Numbered from the stretch's first letter, positions 16,818 to 26,762 are shown. The stretch: DNA of 64,000 bases from Mesorhizobium xinjiangense (GCF_009749525.1 NZ_WOAC01000001.1:310001-374000), one strand, 5' to 3'. A program made the numbers and translations. Notes: a model not told the origin generated them from the letters alone.

Positions 16818-17548
16818 GACGGCTCGCCCTTCAATATCCGCAGCGCCTCCGCAGGATCGATCCTGCCATCATAGAGCGCGCGGCCGGAAATCGCGCCTTC
16901 GAGCTTTTGCGCATCTGGCATGGTCATGCGCACGATGTCGGCCATCGAGGCCAGCCCGCCGGACGCGATGACCGGGATCGACACCGCCTCGGCCAGGTCG
17001 ATTGTCGCGTCCCAGTTGATGCCCGCCAGCACACCGTCACGATCGATGTCGGTATAGATGATGGCGGCAACGCCGGCGCCTTCGAACCGCTCGGCGAGCT
17101 CGATCGCGCCGAGTTCGGAGGCCTCGGCCCACCCTTCGACAGCGACCTTGCCGCCCTTGGCGTCGATCCCGACGGCGATCTTTCCGGGAAAGCGCCGGCA
17201 GGCGGCCTTCACCAGCTCAGGATCGCGTACAGCGACCGTGCCGAGGATGACGCGCGCCAGCCCCTTGGCGAGCCACGTTTCGATATGTTCGAGGCTGCGG
17301 ATGCCGCCGCCGAGCTGAACCGGATTGTTCGTCGCCTTCAAGATGGCCTCGACCGCCGCACCGTTGACGCTCTCGCCGGCAAAGGCGCCATTCAAATCGA
17401 CCACATGCAGCCACTCGAAACCCTGATCTTCGAAGGATTTGGCCTGCGCGGCCGGGTCGGCGTTGTAGACGGTGGCGCTGTCCATCTCGCCCAGCTTCAG
17501 GCGCACACACTGGCCGTCCTTCAGGTCGATGGCCGGGAAAAGGATCAT
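16814..17548 (-). CDS. hisA: ProFAR isomerase
   Basis: A 244-residue TIM barrel that converts ProFAR to PRFAR in histidine synthesis. It has the HisA/HisF family start '[15 protein letters not shown]' with catalytic Asp8 and the second acid in '[11 protein letters not shown]' near residue 170. It begins 3 nt after the DUF1330 gene stop and overlaps the next membrane gene by 4 bp. Confidence 0.96.
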   Translation of the reverse strand: MILFPAIDLKDGQCVRLKLGEMDSATVYNADPAAQAKSFEDQGFEWLHVVDLNGAFAGESVNGAAVEAILKATNNPVQLGGGIRSLEHIETWLAKGLARVILGTVAVRDPELVKAACRRFPGKIAVGIDAKGGKVAVEGWAEASELGAIELAERFEGAGVAAIIYTDIDRDGVLAGINWDATIDLAEAVSIPVIASGGLASMADIVRMTMPDAQKLEGAISGRALYDGRIDPAEALRILKGEPS

Positions 17549-17551
17549 TGT

Positions 17552-17848
17552 TCAGACGCCTTCCACGATGGCGAAATGGGCCGTCGAGAAAGCCCGGCGC
17601 AGCTTCAGCGCGGCCTGATATTCGGGAGAATGGTAGCAGGCCAGTGCCTTCTCGTAGGATTCGAACTCGATGATGACATGGCGGTCGGCGGCGAAACCCT
17701 CGGGACTTTGCGCCTGACCGCCGCGGACCAGGAATTTGGCGCCATGTTTCTCGAACGCCTCGGCGTTGGCCTCGATATAGGACGGGTAGTTCGCCGGATC
17801 GGTGATCGAGACCATCGCGATCCAGTATCCCTTTTTTGTTTCACTCAT
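17552..17848 (-). CDS. DUF1330 domain protein
   Basis: A 98-residue ferredoxin-like fold protein with the DUF1330 pattern ('[20 protein letters not shown]' and '[23 protein letters not shown]'). Function is unknown; related dimeric alpha-beta barrel proteins include small monooxygenases. The start at 17848 overlaps the hisH stop as ATGA (17845-17848). Its place between hisH and hisA is shared with other Hyphomicrobiales, from memory. Confidence 0.85.
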   Translation of the reverse strand: MSETKKGYWIAMVSITDPANYPSYIEANAEAFEKHGAKFLVRGGQAQSPEGFAADRHVIIEFESYEKALACYHSPEYQAALKLRRAFSTAHFAIVEGV

Positions 17849-18498
17849 GGCGCCCACCTCAGGAAATTGGCGATCAAACCCAGGCCGAGCGCCTGGCTTT
17901 TTTCGGGATGGAACTGCGTGCCGGCCAGATTGTCGCGTCCGACCACGGCCGTTACCGGGCCGCCATAGTCCGCCACCGCCATAACCTGCGCCGCGTCGGC
18001 GGCGTCGAGATGATAGGAATGGACGAAATAGGCGTGCAACCCGTCGTCACCCGTCCTGATTCCATCCAGGAGTGGGTGGGGCTGTTTCACGTGAATCGTG
18101 TTCCAGCCGATCTGGGGGATTTTCAGGGCCGGATCGGTCGGCGTGATCTCCTTGACGTCACCCTTGATCCAGCCAAACCCCTCGGTGACCGTCTTTTCCA
18201 GCCCCCGCTCCGACATAAGCTGCATGCCGACACAAATGCCGAGAAACGGTCGCGCCCTGGCGATCGCCGCCTCTTCGACCGCCTCGACCATGCTGTCGAC
18301 GGCATCAAGACCGGCCCGGCAGTCGGCATAGGCCCCGACGCCCGGCAGGACGATTCGATCGGCGCTGCGCACCCGCTCGGCATCGGCGGTCAGGTCGATG
18401 TCCGCCGCGATGCCGGCCTCGCGGGCTGCGCGCTCGAACGCCTTTGTCGCCGAACGCAGATTGCCTGAGCCGTAGTCGATTATAGCGACGCGCATCAT
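17845..18498 (-). CDS. hisH: Imidazole glycerol phosphate synthase glutaminase subunit
   Basis: A 217-residue class I glutamine amidotransferase that feeds ammonia to HisF. The nucleophile Cys is in '[11 protein letters not shown]' (near residue 88) and the triad His/Glu in '[10 protein letters not shown]' near residue 200. The start at 18498 (ATGATGCGC) overlaps the DUF2628 stop as ATGA. A long upstream reading in this frame lies over the DUF2628 gene and is rejected. A parS-like site (18083-18098) is embedded in codons for IHVKQ. Confidence 0.95.
   Translation of the reverse strand: MMRVAIIDYGSGNLRSATKAFERAAREAGIAADIDLTADAERVRSADRIVLPGVGAYADCRAGLDAVDSMVEAVEEAAIARARPFLGICVGMQLMSERGLEKTVTEGFGWIKGDVKEITPTDPALKIPQIGWNTIHVKQPHPLLDGIRTGDDGLHAYFVHSYHLDAADAAQVMAVADYGGPVTAVVGRDNLAGTQFHPEKSQALGLGLIANFLRWAP
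18083..18098. promoter_or_regulatory. parS-like site inside hisH
   Basis: TGTTTCACGTGAATCG matches 14 of 16 bases of the ParB site TGTTTCACGTGAAACA. The next sites are 17-20 kb to the right. The core TTTCACGTGAA is intact, so weak ParB binding is plausible. Confidence 0.55.
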
Positions 18499-18977
18499 CG
18501 TGCGTTCCCTGAATATCCAAGCAAACCGAGGGCCGGACCGGACGACCGCGACGAGCCGCGCCAGGGCGCAGGCGCCTGCGGCGCGGGTTCTTGATGCGTC
18601 TCGTCGGTGGACACGGCATCGACTATATGGCGCACATCCGCATCGGCATGGCTGTCGGCTTCGACAACACCCGCCTGGCGCCAGCCGCGTCGTGCCATTC
18701 CTGCCAGGCGCAGGGCAGGGCCTTCCAGCCCGACATAGAGCGACACGAGAAGCGAAAGGACGGGCGTAACGACAATAAAGGAGCCGAATTCCGACAGGAT
18801 GCCGAGCCCCAAGGCAAGGGCCAGCGCGATTGCCGCCTCCAGCCACAACCGGTGCCACAAGAGCCAAAGGAAGGGCAGGAAGAACCCCAGCCAGGCGAAA
18901 CCGTCGCGCACCAGAACAACGCCCTTGTCGGCACTGTCTTGCCCACCGGGCGGTTCCATGACGACGTAGCTGGCCAT
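18495..18977 (-). CDS. DUF2628 domain membrane protein
   Basis: A 160-residue protein with two or three hydrophobic segments (about residues 27-85), the DUF2628 pattern '[19 protein letters not shown]', and a hydrophilic proline-rich tail. Function unknown. It starts 3 nt after the hisB stop and overlaps hisH by 4 bp, a conserved spot in the his operon of this order. Confidence 0.85.
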   Translation of the reverse strand: MASYVVMEPPGGQDSADKGVVLVRDGFAWLGFFLPFLWLLWHRLWLEAAIALALALGLGILSEFGSFIVVTPVLSLLVSLYVGLEGPALRLAGMARRGWRQAGVVEADSHADADVRHIVDAVSTDETHQEPAPQAPAPWRGSSRSSGPALGLLGYSGNAR

Positions 18978-18980
18978 GGC

Positions 18981-19592
18981 CTATCCTTTCAGCGAGCCCT
19001 TGGTCGACGGCACGGCGCCGGCCTGCCGCGGATCGTGCTCGACGGCCGCGCGCAGCGCCCGCGCGACCGCCTTGAAACAGGTCTCCGCGATATGGTGGTT
19101 GTTGGCCCCATAATGGTTGATCACGTGCAGCGTGATGCCGGCATTCTGCGCCAGGGCCTGAAAGAACTCGCGCACCAGCTCGGTGTCGAACGTTCCGATC
19201 TTGGGCGAGGAGAATGCCACCTTCCAGACGAGAAAGGGCCGTCCCGAAACGTCGAGCGCCGCCTTGGTCAGCGTCTCGTCCATGGCGAGGTCGATCGACG
19301 CGTAGCGCGCGATGCCGCGCCGCTCGCCGAGCGCCGCGGAAACCGCCTGGCCAAGCGCAATGCCGACATCCTCGACCGTATGGTGGTCGTCGATATGCAA
19401 ATCGCCCTCGGCCTTGACCGTCATGTCGATGAGCGAATGCCGGCTGATCTGCTCCAGCATGTGGTCGAAAAAACCCACGCCGGTGGCGATGTCGAATTTG
19501 CCCGAGCCGTCGAGGTCGATCGTCACGGCGATGGCCGTTTCCTTGGTCCGACGTTCGATATTGGCCGAGCGTTTCTTGGCGGGCGCGTTCAT
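18981..19592 (-). CDS. hisB: Imidazoleglycerol-phosphate dehydratase
   Basis: A 203-residue monofunctional HisB for the sixth histidine step. The manganese-binding histidine motifs are DDHHTVED (near residue 68) and NNHHIAE (near 160), and the family start '[17 protein letters not shown]' is present. AGGAA precedes the start at 19592. It is the first gene of this his operon and is divergent from hslV. Confidence 0.96.
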   Translation of the reverse strand: MNAPAKKRSANIERRTKETAIAVTIDLDGSGKFDIATGVGFFDHMLEQISRHSLIDMTVKAEGDLHIDDHHTVEDVGIALGQAVSAALGERRGIARYASIDLAMDETLTKAALDVSGRPFLVWKVAFSSPKIGTFDTELVREFFQALAQNAGITLHVINHYGANNHHIAETCFKAVARALRAAVEHDPRQAGAVPSTKGSLKG

Positions 19593-19789
19593 GCGATAAT
19601 TTCCTGCATGCCGATGTTGCGCCAGCCTTCTATCAGCACCCGAGGCCGAATTCCAGTTGCCGCGAGGACGCGGCGCAGGCAGCATGGACAAATTTGCATT
19701 CGCGCGGTCCATACCTAAATAAGGCGGCAACGAAACGCTTCGTCCGACCGGTATCAGCGAAGCTGTCATTCTTTCTTTCCGGAGTATTC

Positions 19790-20338
19790 ATGGCAAACGA
19801 TCAATCCATGCATGCGACAACCATCGTCACGGTGCGCAAGGGCGACAAGGTCGTCATCGCGGGCGACGGGCAGGTCAGCCTCGGCCAGACGGTGATGAAG
19901 GGCAATGCACGCAAGGTGCGCCGCATCGGCAAGGGCAATGTGATTTGCGGTTTCGCCGGCGCCACTGCGGACGCCTTCACGCTTCTCGAGCGCCTGGAAG
20001 CCAAGCTCGAGCAATATCCCGACCAGTTGACGCGGGCCTGCGTCGAGCTCGCCAAGGATTGGCGCACCGACCGCTATCTGCGCCGCCTCGAGGCGATGAT
20101 GCTCGTCGCCGACAAGACCGTCACCCTGGCGCTGACCGGCACCGGCGATGTTCTTGAACCCGAGCACGGCGTGATGGCGATCGGCTCGGGCGGCAACTAT
20201 GCGCTCGCCGCCGCGCGCGCGCTCATCGACACGGACGCCGACGCCGAAACCATTGCCCGCAAGGCCATGGAGATCGCGGCCGGGATCTGCGTCTACACCA
20301 ACGACAATGTCATCGTGGAAACGCTCGACGCCGAATAG
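19790..20338 (+). CDS. hslV: ATP-dependent protease subunit HslV
   Basis: A 182-residue N-terminal threonine peptidase, the proteolytic core of HslVU (ClpQY). The mature protein should begin at the Thr of [18 protein letters not shown], residues 10-11, so a short propeptide MANDQSMHA must be removed. An alternative ATG at 19808 would leave only MHA. GGAG lies 5 nt upstream of 19790. The leader has TTGCAT and CTAAAT 15 nt apart, a weak candidate promoter; heat-shock control is expected from the family but not shown. Confidence 0.95.
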   Translation: MANDQSMHATTIVTVRKGDKVVIAGDGQVSLGQTVMKGNARKVRRIGKGNVICGFAGATADAFTLLERLEAKLEQYPDQLTRACVELAKDWRTDRYLRRLEAMMLVADKTVTLALTGTGDVLEPEHGVMAIGSGGNYALAAARALIDTDADAETIARKAMEIAAGICVYTNDNVIVETLDAE

Positions 20339-20363
20339 GCATTGAGCAGTCAGGTGGACCCGC

Positions 20364-20921
20364 ATGACGTCCGCGCCAATGCGACAGGATCGGAAGAACG
20401 GCGCGGGCCGGATCAGTTTTGCTCCCGTCACGCGTGAGCATTTCGATCTCATAAGGCTCTGGCTGAACCGGCCGCATATCCGCCAATGGTGGGGCGATCC
20501 GGAAACGGAGCTCGGCTATATTCGCGAGATGGTCGAGGGACGCGATACCACGCGGCCCTTCCTCATCAAGCTGAACGAGGAACCGGTGGGCTATATCCAG
20601 TACTGGTTCGTCGCCGACAACCAGGCCGAGGACCAGGTGAAGCAAAATCCGTGGCTGCGCCAACTGCCTGCGCAGGCCGTCGGCGTCGACCTGTCGCTCG
20701 GCGAGGAACATATTCTCTCGCAGGCGATAGGCAGCACGGCACTCAGACAGTTCGTCGCAACCTTGCTGGAAATGGGCCATGACACGATCATCATCGATCC
20801 GGACCCGAACAACCGACGCGCCGTGCGGGCCTACGAGAAGGCCGGGTTTCGCCCGATCGCAAATCTCGAAGGGTGTTCAAACGACGCCCTGATCATGCAA
20901 TACGATACGAACAACGAGTAA
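20364..20921 (+). CDS. GNAT family acetyltransferase (AAC(6')/IucB-like)
   Basis: A 185-residue GNAT protein. The pattern '[11 protein letters not shown]' near residue 39, 'GYIQYWF' near 77 and the CoA-binding end '[21 protein letters not shown]' (about 150-170) match the group annotated as aminoglycoside 6'-acetyltransferase-like. The true acceptor is unknown. It sits between hslV and hslU, an arrangement also seen in other Hyphomicrobiales, so it is a resident gene rather than an acquired resistance determinant. Confidence 0.8.
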   Translation: MTSAPMRQDRKNGAGRISFAPVTREHFDLIRLWLNRPHIRQWWGDPETELGYIREMVEGRDTTRPFLIKLNEEPVGYIQYWFVADNQAEDQVKQNPWLRQLPAQAVGVDLSLGEEHILSQAIGSTALRQFVATLLEMGHDTIIIDPDPNNRRAVRAYEKAGFRPIANLEGCSNDALIMQYDTNNE

Positions 20922-20926
20922 GACAT

Positions 20927-22228
20927 ATGACCACGTTTTCCCCCCGCGAGATCGTTTCCGAACTCGACCGCTACATCATCGGCCAGAAGGATGCCAAGCG
21001 CGCCGTCGCCATTGCCTTGCGCAACCGCTGGCGGCGCCAGCAGCTCGAAGGCCAGATGCGCGAAGAGGTGATGCCGAAAAACATCCTGATGATCGGCCCC
21101 ACCGGCGTCGGCAAGACCGAGATATCGCGGCGCCTGGCCAGGCTCGCCGGCGCGCCCTTTACCAAGGTCGAGGCGACCAAATTCACCGAAGTCGGCTATG
21201 TCGGCCGCGATGTCGAACAGATCATCCGCGATCTCGTCGAGGTGGCGATGGGGCTCGTGCGCGAAAAGATGCGCGAAGATGTCAAGGCGCGGGCCCATCT
21301 CAATGCCGAGGAACGCGTGCTGGAAGCCCTCGTCGGCAAGACGGCGAGTCCGGCGACCAGAGACAGTTTCCGCAAGAAGCTGCGCGACGGGGAACTCGAC
21401 GAAAAGGAAATCGAGGTCGAGGTCGCCGACACCTCCGGCCCCAGCCTGGAGATACCGGGCATGCCGGGCGCCAATGTCGGTGTGCTCAACATCAACGACA
21501 TGCTTTCGAAAGCCATGGGCGGACGCACCAAGACGCGCAAGACGACGGTCAAGGAGTCCTACGAGCTTCTGATCAGCGACGAGTCCGACAAGCTGCTCGA
21601 CCAGGACGAGGTTGTGCGCCAGGCGATCGAATCGACCGAGAATGACGGCATCGTGTTCCTCGACGAGGTCGACAAGATCGCCACCCGCGAAGGCGGCATG
21701 GGCGCCGGCGTGTCGCGCGAAGGCGTGCAGCGCGATCTGCTGCCGCTTGTCGAGGGAACCACGGTGGCGACGAAGTACGGTCCGGTGAAGACCGACCATA
21801 TCCTGTTCATCGCGTCCGGCGCCTTCCACGTGTCGAAACCGTCCGATCTCCTGCCTGAGCTGCAGGGCCGGCTTCCCATCCGGGTCGAACTGCGCGCCCT
21901 GGAAAAGGACGATTTCCGCCGCATTCTCACCGAGACCGAAGCGAGCCTGATCAAGCAATATGTGGCGCTGATGGAAACGGAAGGCGTCACGCTGGAATTC
22001 ACCGACGACGCCATCGACGCGCTTGCGGGCATCGCTGTGGATCTCAACAGCTCGGTCGAGAATATCGGCGCGCGGCGCCTGCAGACTGTCATGGAACGCG
22101 TGCTCGACGAGATCTCCTACAATGCGCCGGATCGTCCGGGCTCGACCCTGTCGATCGATGCCGATTATGTCTCGAAACATGTCGGCGATCTTGCCAAGAA
22201 CACAGATTTGTCACGATTCATCCTATAA
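20927..22228 (+). CDS. hslU: HslVU ATPase subunit HslU
   Basis: A 433-residue AAA+ unfoldase for HslV. It has Walker [10 protein letters not shown] near residue 57, the pore loop GYVGRD near 88, Walker B '[11 protein letters not shown]' near 245 and the C-terminal tail DLSRFIL that docks into HslV. The start at 20927, 5 nt after the GNAT stop, matches the family opening '[18 protein letters not shown]'. Confidence 0.97.
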   Translation: MTTFSPREIVSELDRYIIGQKDAKRAVAIALRNRWRRQQLEGQMREEVMPKNILMIGPTGVGKTEISRRLARLAGAPFTKVEATKFTEVGYVGRDVEQIIRDLVEVAMGLVREKMREDVKARAHLNAEERVLEALVGKTASPATRDSFRKKLRDGELDEKEIEVEVADTSGPSLEIPGMPGANVGVLNINDMLSKAMGGRTKTRKTTVKESYELLISDESDKLLDQDEVVRQAIESTENDGIVFLDEVDKIATREGGMGAGVSREGVQRDLLPLVEGTTVATKYGPVKTDHILFIASGAFHVSKPSDLLPELQGRLPIRVELRALEKDDFRRILTETEASLIKQYVALMETEGVTLEFTDDAIDALAGIAVDLNSSVENIGARRLQTVMERVLDEISYNAPDRPGSTLSIDADYVSKHVGDLAKNTDLSRFIL

Positions 22229-22242
22229 GCAGCGACGGTCCC

Positions 22243-22276
22243 GCCGACCCGTCCCGCGCCGGCGGGACGGGTCGGC
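22243..22276 (+). terminator. Strong hairpin after hslU
   Basis: A 15-bp perfect stem (22243-22257 pairs with 22262-22276) with a GCCG loop, 14 nt after the hslU stop. There is no U-run, so it may act with Rho or as an mRNA 3' end protector. Confidence 0.65.
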
Positions 22277-22351
22277 CCAATCTCGACACCCGGCGCGGCG
22301 TCCAATAATCTGCCGCCGGGGTCAATCATCGGAATCCAACAAAGGCTGCGA

Positions 22352-23326
22352 ATGGCCACGCACGCGCGCGTCTTCTTCCTGTCCCTCCTTCTCTGCCTCG
22401 CCGCCATGCCGGCCGCAGCCGGCTCCATCGTTGTGCCGCCGGGCAACCGCAATGCCGAGCAGCCGCCGATTCCGGGAGGGTCGAAGAGCCGGACGCGCGC
22501 GCTCAAGACGACGTTCGAATCCAAATACGCCAAGATCTATGCGTTGCTGAAGAGCGACGACGGCCTGCGCTCGAAAATCCGCGAGACGGCGCATCAATAC
22601 GGTATCGATCCGTTGCACATGGCCGGCGCCATCGTCGGCGAGCACACCTACAATGTCGATGCCTACGACCGGCTGCAGACCTATTACGTCAAGGCCGTCT
22701 CCTATTTCCGGTCGAGCTTCAGCTTCTCCTATGACGGCGAGGATGTCGGCGATTTCCTCGAACACCCCGAATTCGACCGATGCGCAAACGCGAGCGAAAG
22801 CTATGCGCTTTGGTCCTGCCGCGAGGCGGTGTGGAACGACCAGTTCCGGGGCAAGCGGGTCGACGGCCGCTACTATCCCGACAACCGGTTCAGCGCCGTC
22901 TTCTTTCAGCCGTTCTATGCCGGCCAGACGTTCGGCCTCGGACAGCTCAATCCGCTGACCGCCCTGCAGATGACCGACATGGTGCACGACGTGTCGGGCC
23001 TGCCGAAGCTCGACCACCGCCGGCCGCAGGATGTCTATCGCACGATCATGGACCCCGACCGCACACTGCCTTATGTGGCGGCGACGTTGAAGAAATCGAT
23101 CGAAGCCTATGCATCCATCGCCGGCTTCGACATATCGGACAACCCCGGCATCACCGCCACATTGTACAATGTCGGCAATCCCGACGAGCGCGCACGGGCC
23201 CTGCGCAAGGAGAACCGCCGCCGCGCCAGCCAGGGCAAACGGCCCAGACTGCCGCAGGAAAACTACTATGGCTGGCTGGTCAATGACCGGCTGGACGAGC
23301 TCATGGCGCTGTTTCCGGAAAGCTGA
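22352..23326 (+). CDS. DUF1402 family exported protein
   Basis: A 324-residue protein with a signal peptide (cleavage after AAA, about residue 23). The body matches DUF1402 proteins of Hyphomicrobiales. The stretch 'AGAIVGEHTYNVDAYDRLQTYYVKA' and the later 'FGLGQLNPLTALQMTDMV' resemble a lysozyme-like fold with an early Glu, so a cell-wall role is possible but unproven. It ends only 5 nt from the convergent HTH gene. Confidence 0.8.
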   Translation: MATHARVFFLSLLLCLAAMPAAAGSIVVPPGNRNAEQPPIPGGSKSRTRALKTTFESKYAKIYALLKSDDGLRSKIRETAHQYGIDPLHMAGAIVGEHTYNVDAYDRLQTYYVKAVSYFRSSFSFSYDGEDVGDFLEHPEFDRCANASESYALWSCREAVWNDQFRGKRVDGRYYPDNRFSAVFFQPFYAGQTFGLGQLNPLTALQMTDMVHDVSGLPKLDHRRPQDVYRTIMDPDRTLPYVAATLKKSIEAYASIAGFDISDNPGITATLYNVGNPDERARALRKENRRRASQGKRPRLPQENYYGWLVNDRLDELMALFPES

Positions 23327-23331
23327 TGCCG

Positions 23332-23694
23332 TCAGCCGCGGCGGACGGTTCGCAACGCGGCGATGATTTCCTCGATCTCGTCTTCGGCGAGGCTGTCGAT
23401 CGTCACGGCCAGAAGATTGGCCAGTTCGGTCGCGGCGGGCGACAGGCCGGCCGTATCGATGGTGACCTTGGGGTGCGACCGGGCGGCCACCTGCAGAACG
23501 GCATCCGCCTCGTCCCAGATGACATTGAAATAGCCGATGATCTTCTGCAGCAGCGGCCAGCTCGGCATGCCGCGGCGGCCATGTTCCAGCGCCGAGAGAT
23601 ATGCCGCACTGACGCCGATCGCGGCCGCCATCTCCTTCTGCGTCACACCCTTGCGGCGGCGCATGTCGCGCAACATGCTGCCGAACGGCGTCAT
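23332..23694 (-). CDS. XRE-family helix-turn-helix regulator
   Basis: A 120-residue protein with an N-terminal Cro/CI HTH ('LRDMRRRKGVTQKEMAAAIGVSAAYLSALEHGRRG', about residues 8-42) and a C-terminal helical part of unknown role. The start overlaps the smr stop as ATGA (23691-23694). It is the last gene of the tim44-mltA-smr run. Target unknown. Confidence 0.88.
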   Translation of the reverse strand: MTPFGSMLRDMRRRKGVTQKEMAAAIGVSAAYLSALEHGRRGMPSWPLLQKIIGYFNVIWDEADAVLQVAARSHPKVTIDTAGLSPAATELANLLAVTIDSLAEDEIEEIIAALRTVRRG

Positions 23695-24260
23695 GTGTCC
23701 GATCTCGGCTTGCGCAGACGCACATAGAGCGCGCCGCTGCCGCCATGGTGGCGCGCGGCATGGCTGTAGCCCGTCACGAGCTGGCGGAAGGCTGCCGTCG
23801 CCAGCCAGTCCGGCACCGATTTGCGCAGCACCCCGTCCCCGCCCGACGACGTGCCCTTGCCGGTGATGACGAGAACCTGGCGTATCCCCCCGACATAGGC
23901 CCGGCTGAGAAAGGCCAGGAGCAGGCTGTGCGCTTCCGATTGCGTCAGCCCGTGCAGGTCGACGGTGGCCTCCAGGGCCAGCCGGCCCTTGGCGATCTTG
24001 GCACGCGTCGTTCTGTCTATTGCACCAGGCGCGGCGGATCGGGCGCGCGCCGGGCCACCCATACCGGCGCCGGCTGCGGGCGCAGCAGCCGGGCTTCTTG
24101 CCGGACCGCGGTCGATTGCCGCTTCGGATTCGCCAACAGCCTCGACATCTTCCGGCGACAGCGGGAGCTTGCGTCCCTTCAATGGCTCCGCGGTACGGGC
24201 AACCTCGTGCCAGAGCCGCCGTTCTTCCTTGCTGAGCCTGCGCGTATTCTTCGACCTCAT
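23691..24260 (-). CDS. Smr domain protein
   Basis: A 189-residue protein with a low-complexity Ala/Pro middle and a C-terminal Smr domain (about residues 95-185) carrying 'VDLHGLTQSEAHSLL' and 'VLVITGKGTSS'. Smr domains are nucleic-acid nicking or binding modules, and stand-alone forms act on branched DNA or collided ribosomes. It overlaps mltA by ATGA (24257-24260) and the HTH gene by ATGA. Confidence 0.9.
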   Translation of the reverse strand: MRSKNTRRLSKEERRLWHEVARTAEPLKGRKLPLSPEDVEAVGESEAAIDRGPARSPAAAPAAGAGMGGPARARSAAPGAIDRTTRAKIAKGRLALEATVDLHGLTQSEAHSLLLAFLSRAYVGGIRQVLVITGKGTSSGGDGVLRKSVPDWLATAAFRQLVTGYSHAARHHGGSGALYVRLRKPRSDT

Positions 24261-25354
24261 TGCGCCCGCCCTGCCAACGTATTCGGCACGAGGGCGTAGA
24301 ACCCGGCGGGATAACGCACGGTGCCGGCGATCTCGCCAGCCTCGTCACCGGATCCGAAGAAGAGATCGCCGCGCGCCGCACCGACGATGGCCGAGCCCGT
24401 ATCCTGGGCGATCATCAGGCGTCGGAACGGTCGGCCATCGACGGCGAGCTGCGGTGCATCGACATGAACGGGCGTGCCGAAGGTGTGCAGCAATCGATCG
24501 ACGGCGAGCGAGCGACCGGGCGTCAGCGGCACCTTGGCCGCCGCGATCGGGCCCAGATCGGGGTCGGCGACCGGTGCCTCGCGGAAGAAGATGTAGGAGC
24601 GGTTTTGCCACAGGATTTCGTCTATTCGGCCGGGATTGGCGCGAAACCAGGCACGAATCGACTGCATGGTGACATCTTCGGGCGCAATCTCGCCCAGCCC
24701 CGCAAGCACCCGGCCGGGGCCGGTGAAAGGATGGCCGCTCTTGGCCGCATAAGTGAAACGCCGGGTCGTGCCGTCGCCGAAAACGAGGCGCGCGGCTCCT
24801 TGCACGTGGATGAAGAAGAGATCGACAGGGTCTGAAAGCCAGGCAAGCGCCAGCACCCGATGGTCGACTGCGCCGCGCTCGATCGCCGCGCGGTCGTGAT
24901 ACTCGACGATTGCGCCAGAAACGGATCGGCCGAAGGCGAAGGACGGATCCATGTCGGCCGGACGGTTGCGGTCATCGAGATCGACCAGATCATCCGGCCG
25001 GGCCAGGAGCGGGAACGTAAATGTCGACGTGCGCTCGGTCGAGGCGGCAACGATCGGCTCGTAGTAGCCGGTGACGAAGCCTGCCTTGCCGCCGGGCGCG
25101 ACTGCGAAAGGCCGGAAATGGTGTTCGAAGAAGGCCCTTGATTCATCCGGACCCAGAGCACCGCTGCGCCGCGCCGCCTCATAGGCCGATTGAAACGCCG
25201 CGGAGTCGATTCCCAGGGCGCCGGAGCGATAGGGCCGCACGGCCGCATGATGGGCGCAACGGCGGAATGCTTCGAACGCCGCGGCATGATCGTCCGTGTC
25301 CCAGCCGGGCAGATCGGCGAAGTCGACCCGCCGCAGGGCCGCAGACAGCGCCAT
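24257..25354 (-). CDS. mltA: Membrane-bound lytic murein transglycosylase A family
   Basis: A 365-residue MltA-family protein that should cleave peptidoglycan to 1,6-anhydro ends. The catalytic Asp region is 'IAQDTGSAIVGAARGDLFFGSG' (about residues 310-330), followed by the 3D-domain end 'PAGFYALVPN'. The start at 25354 is 13 nt after the tim44 stop. No signal peptide or lipobox is visible from this start, nor in the 30 upstream in-frame codons, which lie over tim44. That is odd for an envelope enzyme. Confidence 0.9.
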   Translation of the reverse strand: MALSAALRRVDFADLPGWDTDDHAAAFEAFRRCAHHAAVRPYRSGALGIDSAAFQSAYEAARRSGALGPDESRAFFEHHFRPFAVAPGGKAGFVTGYYEPIVAASTERTSTFTFPLLARPDDLVDLDDRNRPADMDPSFAFGRSVSGAIVEYHDRAAIERGAVDHRVLALAWLSDPVDLFFIHVQGAARLVFGDGTTRRFTYAAKSGHPFTGPGRVLAGLGEIAPEDVTMQSIRAWFRANPGRIDEILWQNRSYIFFREAPVADPDLGPIAAAKVPLTPGRSLAVDRLLHTFGTPVHVDAPQLAVDGRPFRRLMIAQDTGSAIVGAARGDLFFGSGDEAGEIAGTVRYPAGFYALVPNTLAGRAQ

Positions 25355-25367
25355 CTCCGCCTGCGCC

Positions 25368-26084
25368 TCAATCTTCGGCTTCGGTTGCCACAAGCTTCCA
25401 GTTCGGATCGCGCGAGCGGGTGTCGCGCGCGAAGGTCCACACATCCTTGACTTCGGCCACCGTCTCCGGGTCGCCGTCGATGACAGCGCCGCTGTCGTTG
25501 CGCGTTGCCGAGATGAGCTCGCTGACGATGCGCAGCGTGATGTGGGCCTCCGTGCCCTTCATCTCGGCCGATACGATATCGGCCTTGTCGATGCCGACGA
25601 AGGATGACTGGATCTGCTCGGCGCGCCCTTCGCGTTCCGAGATCGCCGAAACAAAGCCGTCATAGACCTCGCGCGACAGCAGGTTCTTCAACGCCTTTCG
25701 ATCCCCGTCGGCATAGGCCATGACGATCATCTCGTAGGCCATCTTGGCGCCCTCGACGAACCCGGCGGGATCGAAATCGGCGTCGGCGTCGCGGACGGCC
25801 CGCAATCCCTTGTTGAGCGGGGTGCCCGGTTCGGCGACCTTGTCGATCGCGGCATAGATGTTTTCCACCTCCGCACCGCCTTTCCTGCGCGGCAGCGATA
25901 CGACATTGTCCTGCCCGTCAGCCTCTTCGCCGGTGCGGGTGCGCGCCGCCGTATAGGGATCGAACGGAGGCCGCTCGTTTCCGGTCCGGCGACCGAGAAC
26001 GTTGCGCAGTTGCAAAAAGATCACCACCGCGGCAACGATGAAGAACAGGGTCCCAAAATCCAGAAATTCCATCTCGTCCGCCAA
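25368..26084 (-). CDS. Tim44/TimA domain protein
   Basis: A 238-residue protein with one N-terminal membrane segment (about residues 10-25), a polar linker and a C-terminal Tim44-like domain ('KGLRAVRDADADFDPAGFVEGAKMAYEMIVMAYADGD'). Alphaproteobacterial TimA homologues are linked to inner-membrane protein handling. Starts at 26084 and 26072 are both possible. It heads the tim44-mltA-smr-HTH run and is divergent from fxsA, next to secB, a protein-export neighbourhood. Confidence 0.9.
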   Translation of the reverse strand: MADEMEFLDFGTLFFIVAAVVIFLQLRNVLGRRTGNERPPFDPYTAARTRTGEEADGQDNVVSLPRRKGGAEVENIYAAIDKVAEPGTPLNKGLRAVRDADADFDPAGFVEGAKMAYEMIVMAYADGDRKALKNLLSREVYDGFVSAISEREGRAEQIQSSFVGIDKADIVSAEMKGTEAHITLRIVSELISATRNDSGAVIDGDPETVAEVKDVWTFARDTRSRDPNWKLVATEAED

Positions 26085-26255
26085 TCGAGCCGGTCAGGAC
26101 CGGCAAATCCACACGCTCAAGCAACGCCTGCGCAGCCGCCTCTCGCATCTGCGCTTCAAAGAGTGCATATAGAACGCGATCGCCTATCATTCAAATAGCG
26201 ATCTTGCATTCCTATATGCGCGATGGCCGCTTATCCGGCCATACAGTCAACCAAC

Positions 26256-26762
26256 ATGCGGTCCGTGCCATTGCCGTTCCTGTTTCTGCTCTTCATCATA
26301 ATACCGTTGCTCGAAATTGCCGCCTTTGTTTTGATCGGCGGCGAGATCGGCGTATTTGCCACGCTCGCGCTGGTATTTGCCACCGCCATCGCCGGCTCCG
26401 TTCTGCTGCGTTATCAGGGATTCGGCATTCTGACGCGCATCAGGCGCGAGCTCGATGGCGGCCGCGTGCCGCAGCGTGAACTGATCCATGGCGCGATGAT
26501 CCTTCTGGCGGGGCTGATGCTGCTTCTGCCCGGCTTCGTCACGGACGCCTTCGGGCTCCTGCTGTTCGTCCCGGCCGTGCGCGACGCCGTCTGGCGCTTT
26601 CTCTCCTCGCGCATACGCATCGTCACCAACGTCAATACGGACGGGTATCGGGGCTCACCGTTCGAGCCCGACGACGACGGCGTCGTCGATCTCGACGAAT
26701 CCGAATATTCGCATGACGAGCGCTCCGATTCCCCGTGGAAGCGGGTCAACGGGCGCAAGTGA
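26256..26762 (+). CDS. fxsA: FxsA family membrane protein
   Basis: A 168-residue protein with three hydrophobic segments and the FxsA pattern ('IIPLLEIAAFVLIGGEIG', 'LLRYQGFGILTRIRRELDGGRVP', 'LLLPGFVTDAFGLLL'). E. coli FxsA overexpression suppresses phage T7 exclusion by F; its normal role is unknown. The tail is acidic. Neither the ATG at 26256 nor the one at 26223 has a good ribosome site; 26256 matches the family start. Confidence 0.9.
   Translation: MRSVPLPFLFLLFIIIPLLEIAAFVLIGGEIGVFATLALVFATAIAGSVLLRYQGFGILTRIRRELDGGRVPQRELIHGAMILLAGLMLLLPGFVTDAFGLLLFVPAVRDAVWRFLSSRIRIVTNVNTDGYRGSPFEPDDDGVVDLDESEYSHDERSDSPWKRVNGRK

Noticed and set aside
17650-17670. tRNA-like T-loop text (GTTCGAATC on the minus strand)
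   Set aside because: It encodes the conserved [10 protein letters not shown] block of the DUF1330 protein and has no acceptor or anticodon stem around it.
20364-20921. Acquired aminoglycoside resistance gene
   Set aside because: The acetyltransferase is AAC(6')-like only at family level and sits in the conserved hslV-hslU spacer with normal base composition, so a resistance claim is not supported.
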